A DNA stretch of 64,000 nt. It comes from Galbitalea sp036271875 (lineage in GTDB: Bacteria > Actinomycetota > Actinomycetes > Actinomycetales > Microbacteriaceae). Shown piece after piece: positions 31,592 through 39,834 of the stretch. Made by a program: the position numbers and the translations under genes. The notes under the pieces are model-generated. The model was given only the letters and a program-made list of their open reading frames with translations, had not been told where the DNA came from and ran no database searches. Positions within the stretch are counted from its first letter, which is position 1. Every line of letters begins with the position of its first letter. The stretch spans positions 186,001 to 250,000 of the forward strand of contig DATAZU010000015.1 of the NCBI GenBank assembly GCA_036271875.1. Reading direction: 5' to 3'.

Positions 31592-33163
31592 TCAAATACC
31601 CCACTTCCAAACGATAAGGACACGTTCCCGGAGAGCTTTTTGACGCAGCGCATCAGCGCGAGCGGCACGTTCATGGTCAGTCTCGGCGCGGAACTTGCCG
31701 GGATTCCGAGTGATTCCCTCGGGCCAGCCATCCACGATCACGCCGTCGATTAGCAGACCGAGGAATGCGCGCCGTCGAGCAGGCGATAGCTTGTCCCAAT
31801 CAACGCGGCTTTCAAGCGCGCTTGCGAGGACCGGTCGTCCCAGCAATTCGTGAATGCTCGCGTCGAGAGCCTGGATCGAAGCGTCGACACGATCTACCTC
31901 ACGCTTCGCCTCTAGTTCGCCCATGATGCCAGCGACAAATGCCCTGCCCGCGCGTTCTCGCTCGAGGCGAAGGCGTTCGCGTTCGGCTTCGAGCTCATCG
32001 ATTTTGTTGTTGGTGTCGGGACTTCGCTCAGCCATTCGATCCCGAAATCTCTTGGTGTCTTTGAGCATCGACATCGCTTCGTTGAACACGAAAGCTTCGA
32101 GACTGTCGTGGTCGATGCGCGGCCTGGTTACCTTTCTGCGTTGTTCCGCATTGGTCGAATCACGATCCAGCTGGGGGTGGTTCTTCATGTCGGGTCCATG
32201 CACCTGCTTGTTGCAAAGCAAAGACGTATCTCTGGTGCCACCTCGGAGCTGACTTGTGAGGGGCTTGCCGCAGCGGCGACACACCGACAGGCCGCCACCC
32301 ATCGTGTACTTTCCACCCTTTACGCCCGGGGAGTGCGTGGTCTTTCGGCTGGGGTCCCCAAACAAAACTTGCAGACGGTCAAAAGTTCGCTTGTCGAGGA
32401 TGGGCTGCCAGCCAACCACGCGCGACTTGGTCTCGCCCAGCAGCGACCGGTTTGTCAGAATCGCCCGAAGGTTCGACTGCCGCCAGTGTTTGCCGCTGCG
32501 AGTAGGGTGCACGACCACGTTGGAGTCGTCGTCCACAAGCCTGTTCCAGTCCGTGATGATCGAGTGCATGGATTCGCGGTCGTTGAGCAGCCGATGAGCG
32601 GCCTCTTGAACCAGCGCGACTTCGGTGGGCTCAGCAACGAGAGACTTATCTGCAACCTTGTAACCGAACGGTGCTTGGCCACCGTGAAAGAGGCCGTTGT
32701 CTCGTCGGTACGCTTTGTTTCGCTTTTGCCTTGCGCTCGCTCGCTCGGCCTCGCTTTTCGCCACGGTGGCTTTGATCCTCGCGAACAATCGTCCAGCATC
32801 GGTGCTGAGGTCGGCCTCGCCATTCGCTGTCACGATTACAAGGTGCTTGTCTTGGGCAGCGTCGATCCAATCTTCGAGCTGGCGAGGCTGGCGCGTCAGC
32901 CGATCGAGATCCCAACAGATCAAGGCAGTGAAGCTGCCTATGCCGTAGTCAGCTACTAGTCGGTCGTACTCGGGACGTTTGACCAGTTTGTCCGCTGCGG
33001 TCAAATTGCGGTCAACGTATTCGTCAACGATGTTCCAACCGCGCTCGCGTGCGAGTTCGCGTGCGTCGATCAGCTGTGTATCAATGCCGACCTTCGAGCC
33101 GTCACGATCCACCGACAATCGGGCGTAGATCGCAACACGAGATCCCTCAGTGTTCTGTTCCAT
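31592..33163 (-). CDS. large serine integrase
   Basis: 523 residues. The resolvase domain begins VAIYARLSVDRDG (nucleophile S17), followed by ALICWDLDRLTRQP. A recombinase domain follows (GQAPFGYKV, HWRQSNLRAILTNRSLLG), then a zinc-ribbon domain (VCRRCGKPLTSQL, LLCNKQVHG) with a coiled-coil motif (IDELEAERERLRLERERAG). This is the phage-type integrase architecture that joins attP and attB by two-base crossover. The gene starts 27 bp inside attR. A TATAAT lies exactly 6 nt before the ATG, so the mRNA is probably leaderless. Confidence 0.95.
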   Translation of the reverse strand: MEQNTEGSRVAIYARLSVDRDGSKVGIDTQLIDARELARERGWNIVDEYVDRNLTAADKLVKRPEYDRLVADYGIGSFTALICWDLDRLTRQPRQLEDWIDAAQDKHLVIVTANGEADLSTDAGRLFARIKATVAKSEAERASARQKRNKAYRRDNGLFHGGQAPFGYKVADKSLVAEPTEVALVQEAAHRLLNDRESMHSIITDWNRLVDDDSNVVVHPTRSGKHWRQSNLRAILTNRSLLGETKSRVVGWQPILDKRTFDRLQVLFGDPSRKTTHSPGVKGGKYTMGGGLSVCRRCGKPLTSQLRGGTRDTSLLCNKQVHGPDMKNHPQLDRDSTNAEQRRKVTRPRIDHDSLEAFVFNEAMSMLKDTKRFRDRMAERSPDTNNKIDELEAERERLRLERERAGRAFVAGIMGELEAKREVDRVDASIQALDASIHELLGRPVLASALESRVDWDKLSPARRRAFLGLLIDGVIVDGWPEGITRNPGKFRAETDHERAARADALRQKALRERVLIVWKWGI

Positions 33164-33175
33164 ACAAAGATTATA
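33164..33175 (-). promoter_or_regulatory. integrase -10 box, leaderless type, adjoining attR
   Basis: TATAAT on the minus strand (33175-33170), 6-nt gap, ATG at 33163. The expected -35 region lies across the attR core and the host flank, so it changes on integration: TTGCGC with an 18-nt spacer in the rebuilt circle, GGGCGC in the integrated state. Confidence 0.55.
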
Positions 33176-33190
33176 AATCGACTTTGCGCT

Positions 33191-33197
33191 GAGGCGC
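33191..33197 (+). other. attR core
   Basis: GAGGCGC, identical to 21253-21259. To its right is yifB coding sequence (codons for PEFNVTALDALRQPLESG). Confidence 0.85.
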
Positions 33198-33805
33198 CCG
33201 AGTTCAATGTCACGGCGCTCGACGCTCTGCGACAACCACTCGAATCCGGGGTGATCTCCATTCACAGGGCGAATGCGGTCGCCCACTTTCCCGGATCGTT
33301 CCAGCTGGTGATGGCGGCCAACCCGTGTCCCTGCGGACAGTGGGGTGCGAAGGATTCGACCTGTACCTGCGCGCCGTTTGCCCGGCGTCGCTACCTCGCG
33401 CGGATTTCGGGTCCTCTGCTCGACCGCATCGACATCCAGCTCCGTGTGCAGCGAGTGACAAGTGCGCAACTGCGCATCGCGGATGATCGTCCACGACTGA
33501 CTACGGAAGACGCCCGCAGCAGGGTCGGCGCCGCGCGTGCGGTCGCTGCCGACCGCCTCCGCGATACCCCGTGGACGCTCAACTCGCAGGTGCCGGGCGC
33601 ATGGCTGCGCGGCCCGACCGTTCGACTCGCTCCGGCGACGACCACATCAATAGATCGTGCGCTGGAGCGGGGCGGAATCACGATGCGCGGTTATGACCGC
33701 GTGCTGCGCCTCGCCTGGACGCTGTCCGATCTCGATGCGGCCACCACTCCCAACGCGGACCACATCGGTCGCGCGCTTTACCTCAGAAAGGCGATGTCGA
33801 CGTGA
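33198..33805 (+). pseudogene. yifB/comM 3' part
   Basis: Continues yifB after the element: PEFNVTALDALRQPLESGVI, then ANPCPCGQWG with the Cys-rich loop, SGPLLDRIDIQLRVQRV (sensor region) and the C-terminal helical lid. In frame with the 5' part when the element is removed. A GTG at 33251 could allow translation of a fragment, but without Walker A it cannot be an ATPase. Its stop overlaps the dprA start. Confidence 0.93.
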
Positions 33806-35070
33806 CCATGTTTGGCCTGAAGGAAGCTGAGGTTGCCACCCTGATCCGTGCTGTCGCCAGCGACGACCTCGATCGGGAGGGGATCCGCGACCGGTTCGCC
33901 CGCGCCACCTGGACCGGCATCGCAGAGCCAGGCGACCGGATGGCCGGGCTTGCGGTCGAGACGCTGGGCGCCGCGGGCGCGCTGGATGCCGTGGTCGAGC
34001 GCTGGCCGACACCCCGCTGGCTTGCGGCATTTACTCAGGCGGGTGTCGACGCCGTGCCGGAGGATGAGGTCGGGCAAGCGATCGACCGCTGGCAGCCTCG
34101 CCTGAAGTCGGAGACCGCGCTTCTCGCACTCCGGCAATCGGCGCGATTTGGAGCCAGGTTGCTCACGCCCGACCAGGTTCTGTGGCCGGCGGGGCTATCG
34201 GATCTCGGCCTGCACGCCCCACTCGCGCTCTGGCTGCGGGGAACGGATGGAGCCCTGGCATCGCTCGCTAACTCGATCGCCATGGTCGGTGCTCGGGCCG
34301 CGACCAGCTACGGCGAGAACGTGACCATGGAAGCCTCGGCGGGGCTCGTCGATCGAGGTTTCGCGATCGTGTCCGGCGCCGCCTACGGCATCGATGGCAT
34401 GGCGCATCGGGCGGCGCTCGCAAGCCACGGTCAGACGATTGCGTTCCTTGCCGGGGGAGTAGACCGGTTCTATCCGAGCGGCCACGACGCCCTGATCACG
34501 CGGATCGTTGCTGAGGGCGCCATCCTGTCTGAGCTGCCGGTCGGGCAACCACCCACAAAGTGGCGCTTTCTGCAGCGCAACCGGCTGATCGCCGCAGCGA
34601 GTCAGGCAACGATCGTCGTCGAAGCGGGGTGGCGATCCGGCTCGCTCAATACGGCTGCGCACGCATCGACGTTGGGTCGGCCACTCGGCGCTGTTCCCGG
34701 CCCGGTCAACAGCGCGACGTCCGCGGGCTGCCACCGCCTCATCCGTGACTATGACGCCACTCTCGTCACGAATCCCGACGAAATGGCCGAGCTGGTCACG
34801 GGACCGACCCCAGCGCACCCCCTCGATGGCGCACCTGGTCGAGTTGTCGCCGAAGGCGGCGTCACCGACTCCCCAGAAGTAACCCGCCTCCTCGACGCCC
34901 TTAGCGTCACCGCTCCGCGCGCAACGGGAGACATCGCTGCCCGATGCGGTCTCTCGATAGCAGCAGTCCAGTCGCTTCTCGGCAGGCTCGAACTCGATGA
35001 TCGCGTCGCCGAGCGCGAACGCGGCTGGATCAAGCGTCGACCGGCGAAGAATTCACTCGGGGAACCTTAA
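33802..35070 (+). CDS. dprA: DNA processing protein DprA
   Basis: Loads RecA onto incoming single-stranded DNA during transformation. 422 residues. An N-terminal SAM-like helical part, then the Rossmann-like core (AMVGARAATSYGENVTMEAS, FAIVSGAAYGIDGMAHRAAL, IAFLAGGVDRFYPSGH, LPVGQPPTKWRFLQRNRLIAA), and a C-terminal winged helix (DIAARCGLSIAAVQSLLGRLEL). GTG start overlapping the yifB stop (GTGA). An ATG two codons later is an alternative. It is intact although yifB is broken. Confidence 0.93.
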   Translation: MTMFGLKEAEVATLIRAVASDDLDREGIRDRFARATWTGIAEPGDRMAGLAVETLGAAGALDAVVERWPTPRWLAAFTQAGVDAVPEDEVGQAIDRWQPRLKSETALLALRQSARFGARLLTPDQVLWPAGLSDLGLHAPLALWLRGTDGALASLANSIAMVGARAATSYGENVTMEASAGLVDRGFAIVSGAAYGIDGMAHRAALASHGQTIAFLAGGVDRFYPSGHDALITRIVAEGAILSELPVGQPPTKWRFLQRNRLIAAASQATIVVEAGWRSGSLNTAAHASTLGRPLGAVPGPVNSATSAGCHRLIRDYDATLVTNPDEMAELVTGPTPAHPLDGAPGRVVAEGGVTDSPEVTRLLDALSVTAPRATGDIAARCGLSIAAVQSLLGRLELDDRVAERERGWIKRRPAKNSLGEP

Positions 35071-35083
35071 CCCGGGGAATCCT

Positions 35084-35656
35084 TCAGTGAAACGTCTCTC
35101 CCCGCTCAAGCATTGCCACGAACGCTTCGATCCGGCGGGCGCGAGTGTCTTCCTTCTTCGCGCTTTGGATCCGGTAGTAGAAGGCGAATCGGTTGGCCGA
35201 GCCGAGGGTCGCGTAGAACGCGCTCGCCGCGGGGTTAGCGTCAAGCGCCGCGCGAAACTCGGCCGACTCGGTCGCACCGGCCGGCCCTGCATACGCGCTC
35301 TCCCAGCGACCGTCCGCCTTTGCTGCCTCGACCTGCGCGAGTCCTGACGGATGCATCGTGCCCGTCTCGATCATCGCCGCGGCCTTGTCGACATTCCGCT
35401 TCGACCACACACTGCGCGGTCGCCGTGTGGAGAAGGCCTGCAACCAGTAGTGCGCATCGAGTGGTTTCTTCTGACCGTCGATCCAGCCCCAGGCGATGGC
35501 AACATCGATCGCCTGCTCATAGCTCACACTCGTCGTTGGCGCGCCCTTCTTCGCGATCCGCATCCAGACGCCCGGATGGTCTGCGTGATTCGCCGCGAGC
35601 CAGGCATCAAACGCGGCGGCGTCCGCGAACTCCTCGATCGGTTTTTCATCAGACAT
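35084..35656 (-). CDS. YdeI/OmdA family protein
   Basis: 190 residues: AFDAWLAANHADHPGVWMRIAKKG, AIDVAIAWGWIDGQKKPLDAHYWLQAFSTRRPRS, then FRAALDANPAASAFYATLG and a C-terminal helix AKKEDTRARRIEAFVAMLERGE. Members protect against some bacteriocins or polymyxin-like compounds in certain species, with an unclear mechanism. Convergent with dprA. Confidence 0.85.
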   Translation of the reverse strand: MSDEKPIEEFADAAAFDAWLAANHADHPGVWMRIAKKGAPTTSVSYEQAIDVAIAWGWIDGQKKPLDAHYWLQAFSTRRPRSVWSKRNVDKAAAMIETGTMHPSGLAQVEAAKADGRWESAYAGPAGATESAEFRAALDANPAASAFYATLGSANRFAFYYRIQSAKKEDTRARRIEAFVAMLERGETFH

Positions 35657-35730
35657 GAGCCCAGTCCTGTCCGGCCGGTTTGGACGACATCGGCGAACAT
35701 GTCGTTAAGAAACTCGACACTCGCGGGCCA

Positions 35731-35742
35731 TATCCTGAACCC
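35731..35742 (+). promoter_or_regulatory. -10 box of the phosphodiesterase gene, leaderless type
   Basis: TATCCT (35731-35736), 6-nt gap, GTG at 35743. It decides the start against a TTG at 35680. Confidence 0.5.
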
Positions 35743-36669
35743 GTGATTCAACTCGGCCAATATCCCGACCCGCGCCACACGATAGCCCACATCAGCGACA
35801 CCCACTTTCTCGCCGAGGGTGCGTTGCTCTACGGGTCGGTGACGACCGAGAAGAACCTTCGACGCGCGCTCGAGCAGCTAACGAAATCGGGCGTCAATCC
35901 GGAAGCCATCGTGTTTACGGGAGATCTCGCCGACCTGGGCGAGCCGGATGCGTACCGTCGGCTGCGCGCAATCGTCGAACCGGTTGCGAGCGAGCTCGGT
36001 GCCGAGGTCATCTGGGTCATGGGCAATCACGACGAACGTCTGCAGTACTCGCACGAACTCTTCGACATCGACGGCAGCGAAGCACCGCAGGATCGCGTGT
36101 ACGACATCAATGGCTTGCGCATCATTTCGCTCGATACCACGGTGCCGGGATATCACCATGGCGAGCTCCAGCAGGAACAGCTGGACTGGCTCGCGGACAT
36201 CCTGTCCACTCCTGCACCGCACGGCACGCTCATCGCCGTCCACCATCCGCCGATCCCCGAGCCGCTGCTGTGGGCGATGGCGATGCTCGAACTCCATGGC
36301 CAGGACAAGCTCGCGGAAGTGGTGCGCGGCACCGATGTCATCGGCATCCTCGGCGGCCACCTGCACTACACCTGCCACAGCGTGTTCGCGGGCATCCCGG
36401 TCTCCGTCGCCGCGGCCACCTGCTACACGATGGATCTCGCGGACGGGGCAAAACTGCTCTCGGGAGTGGATGCCAACCAGGCGTTCAACATTGTGAGCGT
36501 CTACGAGTCGCAGGTCGTTCACACGGTCATCCCGCTTCTCGGCGCCAACGAGGTCACCGGATTTCCGGCTGAGCACCGGGCCGCGATCGAGGCGATGTCA
36601 CCGGAGGAGCGACGCGCGATGTTCTCGAAGAAGAGCTCAACGTTCAACACGACCGGCGCGCCCAGCTAG
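35743..36669 (+). CDS. CpdA-like metallophosphoesterase (cyclic nucleotide phosphodiesterase)
   Basis: 308 residues with the five metallophosphoesterase motifs in order: AHISDTHFL (Asp, His), FTGDLADLG (Asp), VMGNHDE (Asn-His), VHHPPIP (His) and GGHLHYTC (His-x-His). The layout resembles the class III 3',5'-cyclic nucleotide phosphodiesterases (mycobacterial Rv0805 type). It probably hydrolyses cAMP or other cyclic/monophosphate esters. It could balance the cyclase at 10596, although the genes are 22 kb apart. Followed by a family A palindrome. Confidence 0.85.
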   Translation: MIQLGQYPDPRHTIAHISDTHFLAEGALLYGSVTTEKNLRRALEQLTKSGVNPEAIVFTGDLADLGEPDAYRRLRAIVEPVASELGAEVIWVMGNHDERLQYSHELFDIDGSEAPQDRVYDINGLRIISLDTTVPGYHHGELQQEQLDWLADILSTPAPHGTLIAVHHPPIPEPLLWAMAMLELHGQDKLAEVVRGTDVIGILGGHLHYTCHSVFAGIPVSVAAATCYTMDLADGAKLLSGVDANQAFNIVSVYESQVVHTVIPLLGANEVTGFPAEHRAAIEAMSPEERRAMFSKKSSTFNTTGAPS

Positions 36670-36676
36670 CCCCCGG

Positions 36677-36740
36677 TTTGCCCCCGCACGGAGCGTTTGC
36701 CCCCGTACGAGCGGGCGCAAACGCACCAAGTGGGGGCAAA
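36677..36740. repeat. family A palindrome, copy 1
   Basis: Imperfect arms TTTGCCCCCGCACGGAGCG... and ...GCAAACGCACC, GGGGGCAAA with a short loop, between convergent stops (36669 and 36746). Related copies lie at 44161-44220 and 60083-60150. Confidence 0.8.
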
Positions 36741-36745
36741 AGCAG

Positions 36746-37402
36746 TTAGCCGAGGACGACACCGTCCGCGCGCAGTCGCTGCCGGTTCTCGGAGATGGAT
36801 GCCGCCAGGCGCTCGTCTGTGCGCCTGATGTGTTCGATCGTGGCCAGCTCCGCCGACGCGCCGTCGCCCGCTCGGAGTGCCGCGACGATCGCGTCGTGCT
36901 CGCGATGGACCCGTTCGCGCGCCTCGGCCGACTGAACTTCGAGCCAGCGGGTGCGATACAGGCGGGTGAGCACGCCGTCCATGGCGTCGATCAGGAAGCG
37001 GTTCTCCGACAGGCGAGCCAATTCCAGATGGAAGCTCGTGCCGGCATCCAGGCTGTGTTCCGGCGTCTCGCTCGAGTCGACGCCGTTGCCGAGCTCTGCG
37101 AGGGCCTCGAGATCGTCGCTGCTCGCCCGCGTAATCGCGAGCCGCGCGCTCGCCGACTCGAGCACCTCGCGGTACTCGTACAGCGCGCGAATTTCGTCGA
37201 GGTTGATGGGCGCCACGACCCAGTTCTTCCCGTCGCGCTGGACGAGTCCCTCTGACTCCAGCCGCATCAGCGCCGCGCGAATCGGAGTTCTGGATGCGCC
37301 GAATTCGGGCTCGAGACCGCGCTCGCTGAGTCGCTGACCCGGCGCGAGTTCCAGACTCAGGATGGCATCGCGGAGTCGCTCGTGCAGGCTTGCGTCGGTC
37401 AT
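36746..37402 (-). CDS. GntR-family (FCD) transcriptional regulator
   Basis: 218 residues. The winged helix LHERLRDAILSLELAPGQRLSERGLEPEFGASRTPIRAALMRLESEGLV is followed by an FCD ligand-binding domain (LYEYREVLESASARLAITRA, FHLELARLSENRFL, HREHDAIVAALRAGD). The start at 37402 fits the HTH. Divergent from an MFS transporter with TGGTATACCA between them, so it likely represses the transporter in response to a small carboxylate. Confidence 0.88.
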   Translation of the reverse strand: MTDASLHERLRDAILSLELAPGQRLSERGLEPEFGASRTPIRAALMRLESEGLVQRDGKNWVVAPINLDEIRALYEYREVLESASARLAITRASSDDLEALAELGNGVDSSETPEHSLDAGTSFHLELARLSENRFLIDAMDGVLTRLYRTRWLEVQSAEARERVHREHDAIVAALRAGDGASAELATIEHIRRTDERLAASISENRQRLRADGVVLG

Positions 37403-37442
37403 TGTGGGCTCCCAGCTAAGAAAAATCGAGTATCCGTGCTTG

Positions 37443-37461
37443 TGGTATACCAGTATGGTAT
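37443..37461. promoter_or_regulatory. candidate GntR operator
   Basis: TGGTATACCA (37443-37452), a perfect palindrome close to FadR-type sites, followed by a second TGGTAT half-site (37456-37461), between the divergent GntR and MFS genes. Confidence 0.55.
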
Positions 37462-37482
37462 CCCAACCGAGACGAGGCAGGT

Positions 37483-38739
37483 ATGAGCACAGATGCATCC
37501 GCGTCGCAGGCACCCGTGCTGCCGCGGCTCGGCGGCAAGCCGTGGGTGATGCTCGCGCTCGGTCTGCTTGCCCAGACCGCGACCTCGATGCTGACGAGCA
37601 CTCCGGCCTTTCTCATCCCGCAGCTTCATGTACACGACCACGTGCCTCTGGCAACTGCGGGCTTGCTCGCATCGACGACGACCATCGGCATGGTGCTCGC
37701 GCTCGTGGCATGGGGCGCGCTCGCCGACCGGGTCGGCGAGCGCTGGGTGATTGCCGGCGGTCTCGCTCTCGCCGCCGTCGCTGCGGGAGCGGCCGCGGCA
37801 TCCAGCTCCAGCTTTGGTCTGCTCGCGTTTTTTCTCGTCATCGGTGGCATCGCATCGGCGAGCTCCAGCCCAGCGAGCGGGCGGCTCGTTGTCGGCTGGT
37901 TTCCGCGCAACCGTCGCGGACTCGCCATGGGCATCCGCCAGATGTCGCAGCCGCTCGGTGTCGCCCTCGCGGCCCTCATCATCCCGCCCCTTGCCGCCGG
38001 GCCCGGAATCGCGGTTGCGCTGGTGGCCTCGGTCGTCTTCTGCGGTGCCCTGGCGATCGCCTGTGCGATCGTGCTCCGTGACCCCGCTCGCCCCCCGGTA
38101 CTCGCGGCCGATGGCAAACCAGCCAACCCGTACCGCGGTAACACCACACTGGTGCGCATCCACCTCGTGTCGATCATGCTCGTGATTCCCCAGTTCACGG
38201 TCTCGACCTTCGGACTCGTCTGGCTCATCGAGGCGGAAAAGCTTCCGGTCGGTCTCGCGGGCGTCATCGTCGGGGGCGCACAGCTCATCGGAGCCGTGGG
38301 TCGGATTGGCGTTGGGGTGTGGAGTGATCGCATCGGAAGCCGGATGCGACCACTGCGCTGGGTCGCGCTCGCCGCGGTCGCGTCAATGCTGCTGATGGGT
38401 GGCATCGGGCTGTTTGTAGCCCCGGTGGCGGCATCCATCCTGCTCATAGTTGCCGCGACGATCACGGTGGCCGACAACGGTCTCGCCTTCGGCGCGGTCG
38501 CGGAAATCGCGGGACCGTTCTGGTCGGGACGTGCCCTTGGGGCGCAGAACACGGGCCAGTGGATCGGGGCGTCCCTCGTCGGACCATTCGCGGGACTCCT
38601 GATCGGTGTCGTTGGCTACCCGCTCACATTCGTGGCGGCCGGGATCTGCGCGCTGGTTGCGGTGCCGCTTGTCCCATCCGCGGGTGATCGCGAGCACGGC
38701 ACGCCTGCTGCTGTCCCGTCGGCTTCTGCGCCACGATGA
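37483..38739 (+). CDS. MFS transporter
   Basis: 418 residues, about twelve hydrophobic segments. The loop between helices 2 and 3 reads GALADRVGERW (MFS motif A), and SSPASGRLVVGWFPRNRRGLAMGIRQMSQPLG is typical of oxalate/carboxylate-type or NarK-type MFS members. Probably controlled by the divergent GntR. Substrate unknown. GAGGCAGG upstream of the ATG. xerC starts 5 nt after the stop. Confidence 0.88.
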   Translation: MSTDASASQAPVLPRLGGKPWVMLALGLLAQTATSMLTSTPAFLIPQLHVHDHVPLATAGLLASTTTIGMVLALVAWGALADRVGERWVIAGGLALAAVAAGAAAASSSSFGLLAFFLVIGGIASASSSPASGRLVVGWFPRNRRGLAMGIRQMSQPLGVALAALIIPPLAAGPGIAVALVASVVFCGALAIACAIVLRDPARPPVLAADGKPANPYRGNTTLVRIHLVSIMLVIPQFTVSTFGLVWLIEAEKLPVGLAGVIVGGAQLIGAVGRIGVGVWSDRIGSRMRPLRWVALAAVASMLLMGGIGLFVAPVAASILLIVAATITVADNGLAFGAVAEIAGPFWSGRALGAQNTGQWIGASLVGPFAGLLIGVVGYPLTFVAAGICALVAVPLVPSAGDREHGTPAAVPSASAPR

Positions 38740-38743
38740 GAGG

Positions 38744-39643
38744 GTGCTTCTCGATCGAGCGATGAGCGACTTCGCGGTGTACCTCACCGCGGAGCGCGGA
38801 TTCAGCGCGCACACCGTGCGGTCGTACTCATCCGACCTGGCAGACCTCGAGCGGTTTGCGGCGACACGCGGCATCGCGACGACCGATGGGGTTGATCTCG
38901 AACTTCTGCGCGACTGGCTGTGGGACGGCTCGAAACTCGGGTTGGCGAAATCGACTCTCGCCCGCCGATCGGCTGCCGTGCGCAGTTGGTCGAGTTGGCT
39001 TGCGCGAACAGGTAACGCGGCGATGGATGCCGGTACCCGACTTCGCGCGCCCAAGGCCGATCATCACCTGCCGCGTGTTCTCACTCGCGACCAGATGGAT
39101 GCGCTTCTCGCGGGCCTCGCCGACCTCGCGTCAGCGGGCGACGCGATTGCGACCAGGGATTTGGCCATCGTCGAGCTGCTCTACGCCTCCGCACTTCGGG
39201 TCAGTGAGATCGTCGGACTCGATCTGAACGATGTCGACCTCGGCCGCCTGACCGTTCGGGTTACAGGTAAGGGGTCGAAGGAGCGCGTCGTTCCGTTCGG
39301 TGGTCCGGCGCAGCGCGCGATCGTGGACTACCAGCGACACCGTCACGAGCTGCTGGCCGAGCCGACGCCGGCGGTCTTTCTCGGCGCGCGCGGCAAACGG
39401 ATCGGCACCCGCACGGTGTACGAACTGATCGCGCGGCTGCTCGGGGAGGTGCCCGGTTCCGGGCCATCCGGACCTCATACCCTCCGTCACACCGCCGCGA
39501 CGCACCTGCTCGATGGCGGCGCTGACCTCCGAAGCGTGCAGGAGTTGCTCGGGCACGCGAGCCTCGGGACGACGCAGCTGTACACGCACGTGTCAGCCGA
39601 GCGGCTCAAGGATGCCTATCGGATGGCCCACCCCCGGGCGTAG
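38744..39643 (+). CDS. xerC: tyrosine recombinase XerC
   Basis: Resolves chromosome dimers at dif with XerD. 299 residues: N-terminal SAM-like core-binding domain (FAVYLTAERGFSAHTVRSYSSDL), then the catalytic domain with Arg in SALRVSEIVGL, Lys in TGKGSKERVVP, HTLRH (His-x-x-Arg), GHASLGTTQLYTH (His and Tyr nucleophile). The GTG at 38744 gives the usual number of residues before the first helix; an ATG at 38762 would cut it. Its neighbourhood near dprA and rpsB is the usual actinobacterial one. Confidence 0.9.
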   Translation: MLLDRAMSDFAVYLTAERGFSAHTVRSYSSDLADLERFAATRGIATTDGVDLELLRDWLWDGSKLGLAKSTLARRSAAVRSWSSWLARTGNAAMDAGTRLRAPKADHHLPRVLTRDQMDALLAGLADLASAGDAIATRDLAIVELLYASALRVSEIVGLDLNDVDLGRLTVRVTGKGSKERVVPFGGPAQRAIVDYQRHRHELLAEPTPAVFLGARGKRIGTRTVYELIARLLGEVPGSGPSGPHTLRHTAATHLLDGGADLRSVQELLGHASLGTTQLYTHVSAERLKDAYRMAHPRA

Positions 39644-39778
39644 TTCTTGGGTGACCAGATCGGAGGTTGCGGATTGGACCATCGACTGGAAAGCTGGAGC
39701 AGTTCCCAGTCCCGATGTGAGGTAGCCGTGAAGATGATCGACGGTTTCGCGCCAGTATCCGCGCGCTGACGATCGCTC

Positions 39779-39821
39779 ACCGCGTATCCGCGGTCCTTGA
39801 GAGTCAGTGCATCCACTGACT
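39779..39821 (+). promoter_or_regulatory. twin hairpins in the ABC-F leader
   Basis: ACCGCG-TATC-CGCGGT (39779-39794) and AGTCAGTG-CATC-CACTGACT (39802-39821), followed by GGGAG and the ATG at 39835. ABC-F genes are often controlled by leader attenuation, so a ribosome-sensing leader is plausible. The 191-nt gap holds no other gene. Confidence 0.4.
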
Positions 39822-39834
39822 ACCCGGGAGCCGC

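Larger units (their letters stand above)
21260..33197. mobile_element. integrated capsid-encoding phage-satellite-like element in yifB
   Basis: An 11,938-bp insertion flanked by the 7-bp core GAGGCGC; host yifB is restored in frame when it is removed. A large serine integrase lies at the right end reading away from attR. Left to right it holds a capsid-like protein, a Zn protein, a zinc-knuckle protein, an XRE regulator, a tiny ORF, a primase-polymerase/ATPase, a small membrane protein, a GGTAC-box array, a 56-aa protein and a small serine recombinase. Then follow a coiled-coil membrane protein, the DUF5343 + HEPN pair, DUF3892, an XRE regulator, small proteins and the integrase. No portal, protease, large terminase, tail or lysis gene was recognised. 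Sequence is more AT-rich than the host at both ends. Confidence 0.9.

Noticed and set aside
35680..35742. Longer TTG start for the phosphodiesterase
   Set aside because: The added residues are not family-like and a -10 box sits 6 nt before the GTG at 35743.
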